From Filobacillus milosensis (GTDB taxonomy: Bacteria; Bacillota; Bacilli; Bacillales; Alkalibacillaceae), in contig NZ_SOPW01000016.1 of assembly GCF_004402015.1 (NCBI RefSeq), positions 23,027 through 87,026 on the forward strand: 64,000 nucleotides of DNA, read 5' to 3'. Shown piece by piece: positions 51,891-61,907 of this stretch. The position numbers and the translations under genes were made by a program. Under the pieces are notes generated by a model. The model was not told where the DNA came from and did not search any database. It saw only the letters and a program-made list of their open reading frames with translations. Position 1 is the stretch's first letter; each line of letters begins with the position of its first letter.

Positions 51891-53393
51891 TTAATTTTCA
51901 ATTGATTCTTTGTCATTCAGGTTAAGTGCTTCAGCGGTTGTTGCATGAATCTCTTTAATCAATTCTGGGTTTTCGACTAATGATAAACCATAAGAAGGGA
52001 TCATTTCTTTGATTTTTGGCTCCCAATCTTTAATTTGTTCTGGGAAGCATCTTTCCATAACTTCAAGCATTACTTGAACCGCTGTTGAAGCACCAGGTGA
52101 AGCTCCTAACAGTGCTGCAATGGACCCATCCTCGGCACTCACAACCTCTGTACCAAACTGAAGGGTTCCTCTTCCACCCGCTTCAGTATCTTTAATGATT
52201 TGAACACGTTGCCCTGCGACAACTAAGTCCCAATCCTCACTTTTAGCATCAGGGATAAATTCACGTAACGCTTCCATACGTTTCTCTTTCGATAACATTA
52301 CTTGTTCGATTAAATATTTCGTTAATGGCATTTCTTTAACCCCTGCTGATAACATCGTTAGAAGGTTATAAGGCTTCACAGATGTAATCAAGTCCATTCT
52401 TGAACCCGTTTTTAAGAATTTCGGTGAAAAACCTGCAAACGGTCCGAACAATAATGATCTCTTATTATCGATAAATCTCGTATCAAGGTGTGGTACAGAC
52501 ATCGGTGGTGCACCCACTGGAGCTTTACCATAGACTTTTGCATGATGTTGCTTAATGACTCTTGGGTTATTACACACCATAAATTGTCCACTTACTGGAA
52601 AGCCCCCAATTCCTCTGCCTTCAGGAATACCAGATTTCTGTAATAAATGCAGACTACCTCCACCAGCACCAATAAAGACGAACTTAGCCTGATGACGAGT
52701 CACTTCACCACTCTTTTCATCGCGTACCGTAAGCTCCCATAACCCTTCATAATTTCGTTGGATATCTTCCACGCTATGTTTATAATTCACTTCGACATTT
52801 TGAGTACTTAAATAGTCAAACATTTTTCGTGTTAAAGCCCCGAAATTGACATCTGTTCCATCATCAATTTTTGTCGCAGCTACCGGTTCGTTTGATTGGC
52901 GATCTTTCATAATAAGAGGAATCCACTCTTTTAATTTTTCAGGGTCATCAGAAAACTCCATCCCCTCAAATAATGGTTTATTAGACATAGCTTCGAAACG
53001 TTTCTTTAGAAAATTAACGTTGTCCTCACCACGCACTAAACTCATATGAGGTAGAGGCATGATGAACTCTTGAGGATTCGTTAGTAGATTTCTATTTACA
53101 AGGTATGACCAGAATTGTTTAGAAACCTGAAACTGCTCATTGATTTTGATTGCCTTATTAATATCAATCGATCCGTCTGGTTTTTCATTGGTGTAGTTCA
53201 GTTCGCATAACGCAGCGTGTCCAGTTCCTGCATTGTTCCACTCATTTGAACTTTCCTCACCTGTTTTATCTAATTTCTCAAACACTTTAATTTCCCATTC
53301 CGGTACCAATTCTTTTAGAAGCGAACCTAACGTCGCACTCATGATGCCGGCGCCAATTAAAATAACGTCTGTTTTAGTTTGTCCGTTGCTCAT
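51891..53393 (-). CDS. mqo: Malate:quinone oxidoreductase
   Basis: 500-residue FAD enzyme of the membrane periphery that oxidises malate to oxaloacetate with quinone as acceptor. Seen: FAD loop [17 protein letters not shown] (10-26), [19 protein letters not shown] (Mqo signature), [22 protein letters not shown] and [18 protein letters not shown]. Full length. The start follows AAGGTAAAC. Its leader has a hairpin (53457-53483), and a candidate minus-strand -10 (TATAAT, complement at 53494-53499) lies above it. Confidence 0.95.
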   Translation of the reverse strand: MSNGQTKTDVILIGAGIMSATLGSLLKELVPEWEIKVFEKLDKTGEESSNEWNNAGTGHAALCELNYTNEKPDGSIDINKAIKINEQFQVSKQFWSYLVNRNLLTNPQEFIMPLPHMSLVRGEDNVNFLKKRFEAMSNKPLFEGMEFSDDPEKLKEWIPLIMKDRQSNEPVAATKIDDGTDVNFGALTRKMFDYLSTQNVEVNYKHSVEDIQRNYEGLWELTVRDEKSGEVTRHQAKFVFIGAGGGSLHLLQKSGIPEGRGIGGFPVSGQFMVCNNPRVIKQHHAKVYGKAPVGAPPMSVPHLDTRFIDNKRSLLFGPFAGFSPKFLKTGSRMDLITSVKPYNLLTMLSAGVKEMPLTKYLIEQVMLSKEKRMEALREFIPDAKSEDWDLVVAGQRVQIIKDTEAGGRGTLQFGTEVVSAEDGSIAALLGASPGASTAVQVMLEVMERCFPEQIKDWEPKIKEMIPSYGLSLVENPELIKEIHATTAEALNLNDKESIEN

Positions 53394-53456
53394 GTTTACC
53401 TTCCTATACCGTAAGATTTTAAAGATATGTCTGTGTTGCTTACTTAAACATCACAA

Positions 53457-53483
53457 AAAGCCAGGGTATTACCTGGTTTCCAA
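53457..53483 (-). other. Hairpin with T-tract in the mqo leader
   Basis: Minus strand AAACCAGG/CCTGGCTTTTT with a TAATAC loop. It lies between the putative promoter and the start codon, so it could act as an attenuator, or it may be a terminator for minus transcripts from the ahpC side. Confidence 0.4.
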
Positions 53484-53712
53484 AACTCTTTAAATTATAT
53501 TTTTATATACTAAATACCAACAATTTATGATATTATATTCGTTTATTATTATATAATATTTTGCTGTTATTTTAAAGTCGCATTGTCTGATTGATAGCAT
53601 TTGTGAAAAATGTTTGGTTGATTTCAGTGATTCATTTGCTTAAAAAAATCTGTGTTATGAATTTGTTTAAAAATTAGGAAAAATCCCATTATTATGATAG
53701 TTAGCTTATTCG

Positions 53713-53740
53713 TTGACATAGATTCTTGAGCATTTATAAT
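53713..53740 (+). promoter_or_regulatory. Consensus sigma-A promoter of ahpCF
   Basis: TTGACA (53713-53718), 16-bp spacer, TATAAT (53735-53740): both hexamers are perfect. It lies 99 bp upstream of the ahpC start codon. Confidence 0.85.
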
Positions 53741-53753
53741 ATCTAATGTTACT

Positions 53754-53768
53754 TAATAATTATTATAG
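53754..53768 (+). promoter_or_regulatory. Putative PerR box
   Basis: TAATAATTATTATAG matches the PerR/Fur-family consensus TTATAATnATTATAA at 12 of 14 defined positions and lies just downstream of the expected transcription start. In Bacillus, ahpCF is a known PerR target, repressed until peroxide oxidises PerR. Confidence 0.65.
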
Positions 53769-53838
53769 ATATGTAATTTTAATAACAATACTGGTTAGAC
53801 TATCTATAGTAAAAATTATTTTAGGAGGAATTTCAATT

Positions 53839-54402
53839 ATGTCTTTAATCGGAAAAGAAGTAGAACCATTTAAAGCTCAAGCATATTTAAACGGTGAATT
53901 TATCGACGTTACAGAAGAAAATTTCAAAGGTCATTGGAGTGTCGTTTGCTTCTACCCAGCAGACTTTACATTCGTATGCCCAACTGAACTTGAAGACCTT
54001 CAAAACCAATACCCAGCTCTTCAAGAACTTGGTGTTGAAGTATTCTCTGTTTCAAGAGATTCTCACTTTACTCATAAAGCATGGCACGATACATCAGAAA
54101 CAATTGGGAAAATCACTTACACAATGATTGGTGACCCTGCTCACGTACTTTCACGTAACTTTGATGTTTACGTTGAAGACTTAGGTCAATCTGATCGTGG
54201 TACGTTTATCATTGATCCTGATGGCGTAATTCAAGCTGTTGAAATTAACGCAGAAGGTATTGGCCGTGACGCAAGCACACTAATTAACAAAATTAAAGCA
54301 GCACAATACGTACGCAATAACCCAGGCGAAGTTTGCCCGGCAAAATGGGAAGAAGGCGGAGAAACACTTAAGCCAAACCTTGATTTAGTAGGTAAAATTT
54401 AA
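53839..54402 (+). CDS. ahpC: Alkyl hydroperoxide reductase subunit C (peroxiredoxin)
   Basis: 187-residue typical 2-Cys peroxiredoxin reducing H2O2 and organic peroxides. Peroxidatic Cys47 is in [13 protein letters not shown] and resolving Cys166 in VCPAKW, both in place. AGGAGG precedes the ATG at 53839; a longer frame from 53746 would run through the promoter region and is rejected. AhpF follows 15 nt downstream, its dedicated reductase. Confidence 0.97.
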   Translation: MSLIGKEVEPFKAQAYLNGEFIDVTEENFKGHWSVVCFYPADFTFVCPTELEDLQNQYPALQELGVEVFSVSRDSHFTHKAWHDTSETIGKITYTMIGDPAHVLSRNFDVYVEDLGQSDRGTFIIDPDGVIQAVEINAEGIGRDASTLINKIKAAQYVRNNPGEVCPAKWEEGGETLKPNLDLVGKI

Positions 54403-54417
54403 GGAGAGATTTGACAC

Positions 54418-55947
54418 ATGGCACTTGATGCAGAAATTAAGTCACAATTGAGTCAGTACCTTCAGTTACTTGAAGACGACTTAGTCCTTAAAGTTAGTAC
54501 AGACTCTGATGAAAAATCAGAAGAAACACAAGCACTAGTTGATGAACTAGCTGCCATGTCAACTAAAATTTCAATTGAAAAAACTGACCTAGAACACACA
54601 CCAAGCTTTAGTGTAAACCGTGTAGGAAAAGACTCCGGAGTTACATTTGCTGGTGTACCGTTAGGGCATGAATTCACTTCGTTAGTTCTGGCGTTACTTC
54701 AAGTAAGTGGTCGTCCACCTAAGGTTGAACAAAACGTGATCGACCAGATTAAAGACCTTGATGGTGAATACCACTTTGAGACGTATGTCAGTCTTTCCTG
54801 CCATAACTGTCCAGATGTTGTACAAGCCTTAAACATCATGAGTGTGTTAAACCCTAACATTTCTCACACAATGATTGATGGTGCTTCGTTTAAAGAAGAA
54901 GTTGAAGCAAAAGATGTTATGGCTGTACCAGCTGTTTACCTCAATGGCGAGCCATTTAGTAATGGACGAATTTCTCTTGAAGAAATTTTAGCGAAATTAG
55001 GCAAAAGCTTAAGTGCAGATGAACTCTCAAATAAAGACCCATATGATGTTCTTGTCGTCGGTGGAGGTCCTGCTGGCGCAAGTGCTGCGGTTTATGCTTC
55101 ACGTAAAGGGATTCGCACAGGGATTGTCGCTGAACGCTTAGGTGGCCAAGTTCTAGATACACTTACGATCGAAAACTTTATCAGCGTTAAAAACACAGAA
55201 GGCTCTAAACTTGCAGCAGCATTGGAAGAACACATAAAAGATTATGACGTTGATATTATGAACTTACAGCGTGCTAAAGGCCTAGAAAAGAAAGACCTTT
55301 TCGAGCTCGAATTAGAAAATGGTGCAAAGCTTAAGAGTAAAACGCTCATCATTTCTACTGGTGCACGCTGGCGTCAAATCGGTGTACCTGGTGAGGAAGA
55401 GTTCAAAAACAAAGGTGTCGCTTACTGTCCACACTGTGACGGACCATTATTCGAAGGTAAAGACGTTGCAGTGATCGGTGGTGGTAACTCAGGTGTTGAA
55501 GCTGCCATTGACCTTGCTGGAATTGTAAATCATGTCACGGTACTTGAATATAATTCAGAGCTTAAGGCTGATGAAGTTTTACAAAAACGCCTGTACAGCC
55601 TACCAAACGTTACAGTTCTAACAAATGCTAAAACATCTGAAATCACTGGTGATGACAACGTTAATGGATTATCATACGTTGACCTTGAATCAGGTGATGA
55701 GAAGCATATCAAACTCGCAGGTGTGTTCGTTCAAATTGGTTTAATCCCTAATACAGACTGGTTAGGTGACCAAGTTGATCGTAATAAAATCGGCGAAATC
55801 ATTACAGATAAAAGTACTGCAACGAATATTCCTGGTGTTTTTGCAGCAGGTGACTGTACAAACAGTGCTTATAACCAGATTATTGTTTCGATGGGTGAAG
55901 GTGCTACATCAGCTCTTGCAGCCTTTGACCACCTCATTCGAAATTAA
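54418..55947 (+). CDS. ahpF: Alkyl hydroperoxide reductase subunit F
   Basis: 509-residue NADH:AhpC disulfide reductase. The N-terminal double thioredoxin-fold domain has SLSCHNC (Cys128, Cys131). FAD loop VVGGGPAG (213-220), redox CPHC (Cys337, Cys340) and NAD loop IGGGNSG (353-359) follow. Electrons pass from NADH via FAD and the two disulfides to AhpC. Co-transcribed with ahpC. Confidence 0.97.
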   Translation: MALDAEIKSQLSQYLQLLEDDLVLKVSTDSDEKSEETQALVDELAAMSTKISIEKTDLEHTPSFSVNRVGKDSGVTFAGVPLGHEFTSLVLALLQVSGRPPKVEQNVIDQIKDLDGEYHFETYVSLSCHNCPDVVQALNIMSVLNPNISHTMIDGASFKEEVEAKDVMAVPAVYLNGEPFSNGRISLEEILAKLGKSLSADELSNKDPYDVLVVGGGPAGASAAVYASRKGIRTGIVAERLGGQVLDTLTIENFISVKNTEGSKLAAALEEHIKDYDVDIMNLQRAKGLEKKDLFELELENGAKLKSKTLIISTGARWRQIGVPGEEEFKNKGVAYCPHCDGPLFEGKDVAVIGGGNSGVEAAIDLAGIVNHVTVLEYNSELKADEVLQKRLYSLPNVTVLTNAKTSEITGDDNVNGLSYVDLESGDEKHIKLAGVFVQIGLIPNTDWLGDQVDRNKIGEIITDKSTATNIPGVFAAGDCTNSAYNQIIVSMGEGATSALAAFDHLIRN

Positions 55948-55951
55948 TCTA

Positions 55952-55989
55952 AAATCACTATTCTGCAGATTGCAGGATAGTGATTTTTT
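55952..55989 (+). terminator. Terminator of ahpCF
   Basis: AAATCACTATtCTGCA/TGCAGgATAGTGATTT stem with a GAT loop and T6. Confidence 0.92.
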
Positions 55990-56091
55990 CCTTACACAGA
56001 CGAATCATTATATTGACTGACATAGATTGCTATAGAGTGGTAAGATTATATATAGATGCTAATTTTGAAATGATATAAAGGAGTGGAAACA

Positions 56092-56982
56092 ATGAACGAC
56101 AAACATTTTGACAAAATCAAAAACAATGACGGATTTATCGCAGCGCTTGACCAAAGTGGCGGAAGTACGCCAAAAGCTTTAGCTGCATACGGCGTACCTG
56201 AAACTGCTTATTCTAACGATGATGAAATGTTTAAGCTAGTCCATGATATGAGAACTAGAATTATTACATCACCTGCCTTTAGTTCAGAGAAGATTCTTGG
56301 TGCAATCCTATTTGAACAAACCATGGACCGTGAAATCGAAGGTAAATATACTGGCGACTATCTTGCGGACAAAGGGGTCGTTCCTTTCTTAAAGGTTGAT
56401 AAAGGTCTTGCCGAAAAGGAAAACGGTGTTCAAATGATGAAACCAATTCACGACCTGGATGAAACGCTACGTCGTGCAAACGAACGTCATATTTTTGGTA
56501 CAAAAATGCGTTCAGTCATTCACGAGCCAAATGAAGAAGGTATTAAAGCCGTTGTTGACCAGCAGTTTGATATTGCTAAACGCATTATCGAAGCTGGCTT
56601 AGTTCCAATTATTGAGCCAGAAGTTGATATTAACAGCTCTGATAAAGAAAAATGCGAAGATATGTTGAAAGAAGAAATCCTCAAACATCTAAACGAGCTT
56701 TCTTCAGATCAACTAGTGATGCTAAAACTAACTATTCCAACAAAAGCTAATCTTTATAAAGAATTAATCGAGCACCCTAACGTGGTTCGTGTCGTCGCTT
56801 TATCTGGAGGATACTCTCGTGATGAAGCTAACGAAAAGCTAAAAGAAAATGACGGCCTAATTGCGAGCTTCTCACGCGCATTAGCAAGTGATTTACATGC
56901 CGATCAGTCTGATGCTGAATTCAACCAAAGCTTACAAAAAGCGGTCGATTCCATTCATGACGCTTCTGTAAATAAAAAATAA
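56092..56982 (+). CDS. fda: Fructose-bisphosphate aldolase class I
   Basis: 296 residues. Schiff-base aldolase cleaving fructose 1,6-bisphosphate. Seen: [20 protein letters not shown] near the N-terminus, PIIEPEVDI and the Schiff-base lysine in [17 protein letters not shown] fits the ATG at 56092 rather than the GTG 9 nt upstream. Monocistronic, ends at a strong terminator. With Pgi at 18001 it belongs to central glycolysis/gluconeogenesis but is unlinked to it. Confidence 0.93.
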   Translation: MNDKHFDKIKNNDGFIAALDQSGGSTPKALAAYGVPETAYSNDDEMFKLVHDMRTRIITSPAFSSEKILGAILFEQTMDREIEGKYTGDYLADKGVVPFLKVDKGLAEKENGVQMMKPIHDLDETLRRANERHIFGTKMRSVIHEPNEEGIKAVVDQQFDIAKRIIEAGLVPIIEPEVDINSSDKEKCEDMLKEEILKHLNELSSDQLVMLKLTIPTKANLYKELIEHPNVVRVVALSGGYSRDEANEKLKENDGLIASFSRALASDLHADQSDAEFNQSLQKAVDSIHDASVNKK

Positions 56983-56990
56983 TGACAACC

Positions 56991-57028
56991 AAAAGTACCT
57001 GACTTCTAATTGAAGTCAGGCACTTTTT
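56991..57028. terminator. Bidirectional terminator after fda
   Basis: AAAAGT-a-CCTGACTTC / GAAGTCAGG-c-ACTTTT stem, loop TAATT, T5. Shared with the convergent lipoprotein gene. Confidence 0.92.
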
Positions 57029-57040
57029 AGCTTTACTCTA

Positions 57041-57745
57041 TTAACCTTCATTGTTGGACTCTAAACTACGGCTCTCAACCTCATTAACAATCCAATACCC
57101 ATTTTTGTTAACTAATTTATATTCCATTTCCACGTGGCCAGTCAATTCATTATTACGTTCTTGAATGATTGACACACTACCATCTTTATTTTGCGTAAAT
57201 GAAAACTCTTTGTCTTCTTGTAAGAATGTAGGTCCATCCATTGCTTTGACATATAGCCCATCTTCTTTTTCTTCAAAATACGTATCGACCATCGATGTTG
57301 CCAACTCATCGGACATAAAGTGCATAAAGTGCTCTTTTAAACCTTCCTTTGTTGTATATTCTTTTTGTTTACCTTGGTCATTAGTGTAGCTGACAACCTT
57401 TTTAAATGCCTCTTCATATTCCGTTAAAACTGTTTTTGCTCTTCCTTGATCAATAGATTCTGTGTCATTTTTTTCTTTTTCATTATCTTGATTCTCACTA
57501 CCTTCGTCCTCTGTGTTTTCATTTTGTTCATTATCTTGACTTGAAGGTTCATCTTTTGAATTATTGCTATCCTTACCTTCTTTATTCTCTTTGTCATCAG
57601 ATTGAGACCCGTTTGATTCATCCTGCTCCGTTTGATTTTCTTCATCCACAGAGGTAGGATCATCCGTTTCGCCTGTGGCGCTTTGTCCACACCCTGCAAT
57701 GATCAATACTCCAATTAACAATGTAATCGAAAGTAATTTTTTCAT
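57041..57745 (-). CDS. Predicted lipoprotein with acidic linker, function unknown
   Basis: 234 residues. Signal peptide with lipobox IIAGC (Cys19). A disordered stretch of about 80 residues very rich in Asp, Glu, Asn, Gln and Ser follows, then a compact C-terminal domain (about 105-234) with DQGRAKTVLTEYEEAFKKVV and strands VEMEYKLVNKNGYWIVNEV, reminiscent of NTF2-like folds. The acidic linker is usual for surface proteins of halophiles. AGGGGTGA precedes the start. Confidence 0.7.
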   Translation of the reverse strand: MKKLLSITLLIGVLIIAGCGQSATGETDDPTSVDEENQTEQDESNGSQSDDKENKEGKDSNNSKDEPSSQDNEQNENTEDEGSENQDNEKEKNDTESIDQGRAKTVLTEYEEAFKKVVSYTNDQGKQKEYTTKEGLKEHFMHFMSDELATSMVDTYFEEKEDGLYVKAMDGPTFLQEDKEFSFTQNKDGSVSIIQERNNELTGHVEMEYKLVNKNGYWIVNEVESRSLESNNEG

Positions 57746-57948
57746 TCTATCACCCCTTTTTCTTATTTACTTATTTGACGTGAAAAATGGAATGCTAGTT
57801 GCACTTGAATTTAATTTATTTGTAACTAATTTCAACACCACATTTTAGAAATTACTACAGGGACATCCTTCTCTATCAAATATCTATCGCATAAAAATGG
57901 TTAATTTTGTCGATAATACCAAATAGTATCTACTATCAGGGGTGGACT

Positions 57949-58455
57949 ATGTATTTAATATTAGTTTTGATTGTTTGGACATTATTTGCTTATAAATTTA
58001 TTGATTGGTCACGTGTAAAAGACCAATATCCTACGGTTTTATTTTTTATTGCCATAAACATGACTTATAACACAATTTATCATGACCAATTACTCTGGGC
58101 TTTTCAGGGTATCACTGCAGAATGGTTAAACCATATGACGATTAATTTATTCTTCACATTTTATATATGTCCGGTAACCCTTATTATATTTTTCCAGCGA
58201 ATGCCTTCAGCTCGACCTGCAAAAGTAATATATGTAGCAGTTTGGATAATTTTCTACACCATTATTGAGGCATTATTTGCTAGTAAAGGAATGTTTGTAT
58301 ACGGAGAAGGGTGGAGTAGCTGGCACAATATTTGGTTAAACACCTCATTGTTTATATTTTTACTCATCCACTATAGAAAACCTGCTATAGCCATTATTCT
58401 TGCGTTACCAGCAGCAGCTATTTTCTATTACATATTCCCTGTTCCACTATACTGA
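57949..58455 (+). CDS. CBO0543-like multi-pass membrane protein
   Basis: 168 residues with about five hydrophobic segments and the pattern YKFIDWSRVKDQYPT, HDQLLWAF, EALFASKGMFVYGEGWSSWHN that recalls the CBO0543 family of spore-formers. AGGGGTGG fits the ATG at 57949; the earlier in-frame start at 57907 lacks a site. Function unknown. A 36-residue membrane peptide gene follows 28 nt downstream. Confidence 0.6.
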   Translation: MYLILVLIVWTLFAYKFIDWSRVKDQYPTVLFFIAINMTYNTIYHDQLLWAFQGITAEWLNHMTINLFFTFYICPVTLIIFFQRMPSARPAKVIYVAVWIIFYTIIEALFASKGMFVYGEGWSSWHNIWLNTSLFIFLLIHYRKPAIAIILALPAAAIFYYIFPVPLY

Positions 58456-58483
58456 CTAAACCATTACCGAGGTGAAATTCTTG

Positions 58484-58594
58484 ATGTTCGTCCAAAATAT
58501 TTTGTCCACACCAGTATTTTTGTTACTCCTATTAATAACTTATCTGTCTATGGCAATCTATTTAATTAGACTTGGCAAAAAATCTAAAAAATGA
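58484..58594 (+). CDS. 36-residue single-span membrane peptide
   Basis: The reading frame MFVQNILSTPVFLLLLLITY... has one helix of about 20 residues and a basic tail GKKSKK. GAGGTGA lies 9 nt before the ATG. It directly follows the CBO0543-like gene on the same strand, so it may be a small subunit or a regulator of that protein. I know no homologue. Confidence 0.55.
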   Translation: MFVQNILSTPVFLLLLLITYLSMAIYLIRLGKKSKK

Positions 58595-58833
58595 AGCTGA
58601 AAATAGCTTAAACAAGTCGAAGTTTGGCATGTCCCCTATCAGAGTATTTTGGCTTGTTTTTTGTCTTTATTCACTTATGATACAGTTCATCAAAACAAAG
58701 ACAACTTGTTCCCTTGCACTATTCGTTTGATTCTATTAAAATATATAAGTTGAAATCCATTCACGATTCATATAAGACATTTTCACTTTTAGTTTGGGAA
58801 CATTTTCCCTTAAGGAAAGGGTTTAGATATACT

Positions 58834-59832
58834 ATGAAAGATAATTTTTGGCATGAGTTGCCGCGACCGTTTTTTGTTCTGGCACCGATGGAAGCTGTAA
58901 CAGATGTCGTCTTTCGACATGTCGTAAGTGAAGCAGCAAGACCTGATGTGTTCTTTACAGAGTTTACAAATACAGAAAGCTATTGCCATCCGAAAGCAAA
59001 GCACAGTTTACGGGGACGTCTAACTTTCACAGAAGATGAACAACCAATCGTCGCCCATATCTGGGGAGATAAGCCAGAGTACTTCCGTGAAATGAGTATT
59101 GGTATGGCCGAAATGGGTTATCGTGGAGTCGATATTAATATGGGGTGTCCAGCGCCTAATGTTGCAACCAAAGGTAAAGGTTGTGGACTAATCCGTCGCC
59201 CAGATGTTGCAGCAGAAATCATCCAGGCAGCGAAAGCAGGAGGCCTACCCGTAAGTGTGAAGACTCGATTAGGTTATACAGAAGTTGACGAGTGGCACGA
59301 ATGGCTTAAACACATTCTTGAACAAGACATTGTTAACCTTTCGATCCACCTTCGTACAAAAAAAGAAATGAGTAACGTCGATGCTCACTGGGAGCTGATT
59401 CCGGAGATCAAGAAACTTCGTGATGAAGTGGCCCCTCATACGCTTCTGACAATCAACGGAGACATCCCTGACCGTCAAAAAGGGCTTGAACTTGTTGAGA
59501 AGTATGGAGTCGATGGTGTCATGATTGGACGTGGTGTCTTCCATAATCCGTTCTGCTTCGAAAAAGATAAGAAAGAGCATTCTAGTGGAGAACTGCTGGA
59601 CCTTTTACGTCTGCAACTCGATCTTCATGACAAGTATTCCGAAGAACTTGAGCCACGCCTATTCAGACCGCTTCGTCGTTTCTTTAAAATTTACGTTCGC
59701 GGTTTCCATGGAGCAAGTGAATTGAGACATCGCCTGATGAGCACAGAGTCCACCGATGAAGTTCGTGCTTTGCTTGATGAGTTTGCAGAAGAAAATGGCG
59801 TGAAAGAATCAAAAGGCTTTTCTGTTTCTTGA
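58834..59832 (+). CDS. dus: tRNA-dihydrouridine synthase
   Basis: 332-residue FMN enzyme reducing uridine in tRNA D-loops. Seen: [35 protein letters not shown] with catalytic Cys105, [23 protein letters not shown] and [25 protein letters not shown] fits the ATG at 58834; an earlier frame start at 58714 has no site. It is a divergent Dus rather than the rpoE-linked DusB type; target position unknown. Confidence 0.9.
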   Translation: MKDNFWHELPRPFFVLAPMEAVTDVVFRHVVSEAARPDVFFTEFTNTESYCHPKAKHSLRGRLTFTEDEQPIVAHIWGDKPEYFREMSIGMAEMGYRGVDINMGCPAPNVATKGKGCGLIRRPDVAAEIIQAAKAGGLPVSVKTRLGYTEVDEWHEWLKHILEQDIVNLSIHLRTKKEMSNVDAHWELIPEIKKLRDEVAPHTLLTINGDIPDRQKGLELVEKYGVDGVMIGRGVFHNPFCFEKDKKEHSSGELLDLLRLQLDLHDKYSEELEPRLFRPLRRFFKIYVRGFHGASELRHRLMSTESTDEVRALLDEFAEENGVKESKGFSVS

Positions 59833-59873
59833 GGAATTTCATTATAAAACAAACGAAGTAATTGTCATTATAT

Positions 59874-59908
59874 GAGAGAAGAGCGTTTTGAGCTTTTCTC
59901 TCTTTTTT
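59874..59908 (+). terminator. Terminator of dus
   Basis: GAGAGAAgAGC/GCTtTTCTCTC stem and T6. Confidence 0.85.
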
Positions 59909-59947
59909 AATATAAAGCAGTATGCTACACTTAATTATACTTTTTAG

Positions 59948-61885
59948 CTAACTACAAACCCATTGAAAGGCACTTACAGATGAATGCCCCAGTAAATCAT
60001 TCATTTGGTCCTCAGATAACGGACGACTAAAGTAATAACCTTGGGCCAAATCACAACCTTCCATTTCAAGGAAATTCAATTGTTCTGCATTTTCAATTCC
60101 TTCAGCCACAGATCTAATTCCTAAGCGTCGTGCCAAAGTTATAACAGCAGAGACAATAGCAGTATTTTTTTTATTATTTAATAAATTATGAACAAAAGTT
60201 CGGTCAACTTTTAATGAATCAATCGGATAATCCTTTAAATAAGCTAAAGAAGAATAACCGGTCCCAAAATCGTCTATTGAAATTCGGACACCCAATTTTT
60301 TCAGTTCATTTAAAGTAGATACCATGAATTTGGCATCTTGCATGAAAATACTCTCTGTCAATTCAAGTTCCAATAGATTCGGATCCAGCCCTGTTTCGTG
60401 AAGGGCCTTGCTAACACTTGAAACAATATCTCCATTAATAAGTTGTTTAACAGAAAGGTTGACTGCTATGCGGATAGGATGTTCATGCTCACGATTCCAT
60501 CTTTTGGCTTGAAAACATGCGGTTCTTAATACCCAATCACCGATAGGACCTATTAGCCCTGTTTCCTCCGCAATTGGGACAAATTGATCTGGAGGAATCA
60601 TCCCTTGATGTGGATGTTCCCAACGAATAAGAGCCTCAGCACCAAATATTTGTCCTGTGCGAAGATCTATTTGTGGCTGATAATAAACAAGAAATTCTTC
60701 ATTTGCCAATGCAGAATGAAGCATCCGTTCAAGATTGACTTTTTCCTCAAGTAAGCTATTCATAGAGTTATTAAAAAACCTGTAGTTGTTCCCGCCATAT
60801 TCCTTACTACTATACATTGCGATATCTGAGTTTTTAAGTAGAGCTTCAAGGTTTTCTCCATCTACTGGAAATAAGCTAATTCCAACACTGGCTTTTAAAT
60901 GAAATTTAGAGTTCTCAACAAAAAAAGGCGTCCTAATGTCGGTTACTATTTTTTCAGCAAAATGAGCCACTTCTGTTTTCGTTTTAGAAGGCAAAATAAT
61001 AGTAAATTCATCGCCTCCTAAACGCGCCACAATATCCTCTTTACTGACAGATTTAAGTAAACGTTGTGCGACCAGCTGTAATATTTGATCTCCAATGGTA
61101 TGACCACGAGTATCATTTATCTTTTTAAACTGATCTAAATCGATGAATAAAACTGCAAACTGACTGCCATTCTTTATAAGCTTCCTAAGCTTTTCAGTAA
61201 ACATAAATCGATTAGGAAGCCCGGTTAACATATCGTGATAGGCTAAATAACTGCTTCTCTCTTCGGCCTTTTGGCGCATTTTATTCTGATGAAATGATTT
61301 TCGGTTGGCTCGTTCTAGCTGATTCCCACCTATAATACAAGTAATTTCAACCACCCATAGAGTTAAGGAAAGTATCCCGCTTTCATTCTCACCAATCATG
61401 GTAAATTGATATACCGTAACATATATTAATGAGGTCAATACTGCTATTTTATATCTCAACCTTAAAATAAAAAACGCAAATAAAATGACAACAAATACCC
61501 CGCTAATGGTTACAAGGTTTTTGTCTAATATAAATTGACCAATATATATTATACTAAGGCCTGCAGCAACATTAGATAAAGCGGTTAGAACCTGAAAGTA
61601 CCTCAGATATTGTTGTGAAGATAAGATCAGTAGATTCAAAGTAAATATCGGATATAGACCGAAGACTATTACTAAAGTAATATGAAAAAAATGATTAAGA
61701 TTGCCTGCATATGAAAATATACCAAAAGCAAGCCATGCAAAGTAGGAAAGGACAATGCCCATTCTGTTAAATTCTCGTATTTCGTTATCATAATCCGCTT
61801 TATATTCTTTCTCTAGTGATAAATCCTTAAAACTTAATTTAAAGGGATGCAAGCCCAGCTCTAGTTGTTTTCCTTTTATAGCCAT
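59948..61885 (-). CDS. Membrane GGDEF-EAL c-di-GMP protein
   Basis: 645 residues. About five to six membrane helices (45-185) form a sensor-like N-terminus, then a GGDEF domain with intact GGDEF (290-294) and DNLTGLPNR-like HDMLTGLPNR, then an EAL domain with EALIRW (417-422), and ISIDDFGTGYSSL with the metal Asp pair. The inhibitory R-x-x-D is absent (SKED). Both cyclase and phosphodiesterase sites look intact. It starts 22 nt after the oxoamine synthase stop, with AAGGAGGT, so the two are one operon. Confidence 0.9.
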   Translation of the reverse strand: MAIKGKQLELGLHPFKLSFKDLSLEKEYKADYDNEIREFNRMGIVLSYFAWLAFGIFSYAGNLNHFFHITLVIVFGLYPIFTLNLLILSSQQYLRYFQVLTALSNVAAGLSIIYIGQFILDKNLVTISGVFVVILFAFFILRLRYKIAVLTSLIYVTVYQFTMIGENESGILSLTLWVVEITCIIGGNQLERANRKSFHQNKMRQKAEERSSYLAYHDMLTGLPNRFMFTEKLRKLIKNGSQFAVLFIDLDQFKKINDTRGHTIGDQILQLVAQRLLKSVSKEDIVARLGGDEFTIILPSKTKTEVAHFAEKIVTDIRTPFFVENSKFHLKASVGISLFPVDGENLEALLKNSDIAMYSSKEYGGNNYRFFNNSMNSLLEEKVNLERMLHSALANEEFLVYYQPQIDLRTGQIFGAEALIRWEHPHQGMIPPDQFVPIAEETGLIGPIGDWVLRTACFQAKRWNREHEHPIRIAVNLSVKQLINGDIVSSVSKALHETGLDPNLLELELTESIFMQDAKFMVSTLNELKKLGVRISIDDFGTGYSSLAYLKDYPIDSLKVDRTFVHNLLNNKKNTAIVSAVITLARRLGIRSVAEGIENAEQLNFLEMEGCDLAQGYYFSRPLSEDQMNDLLGHSSVSAFQWVCS

Positions 61886-61907
61886 ACTTTACCTCCTTGT
61901 CTCCCTT

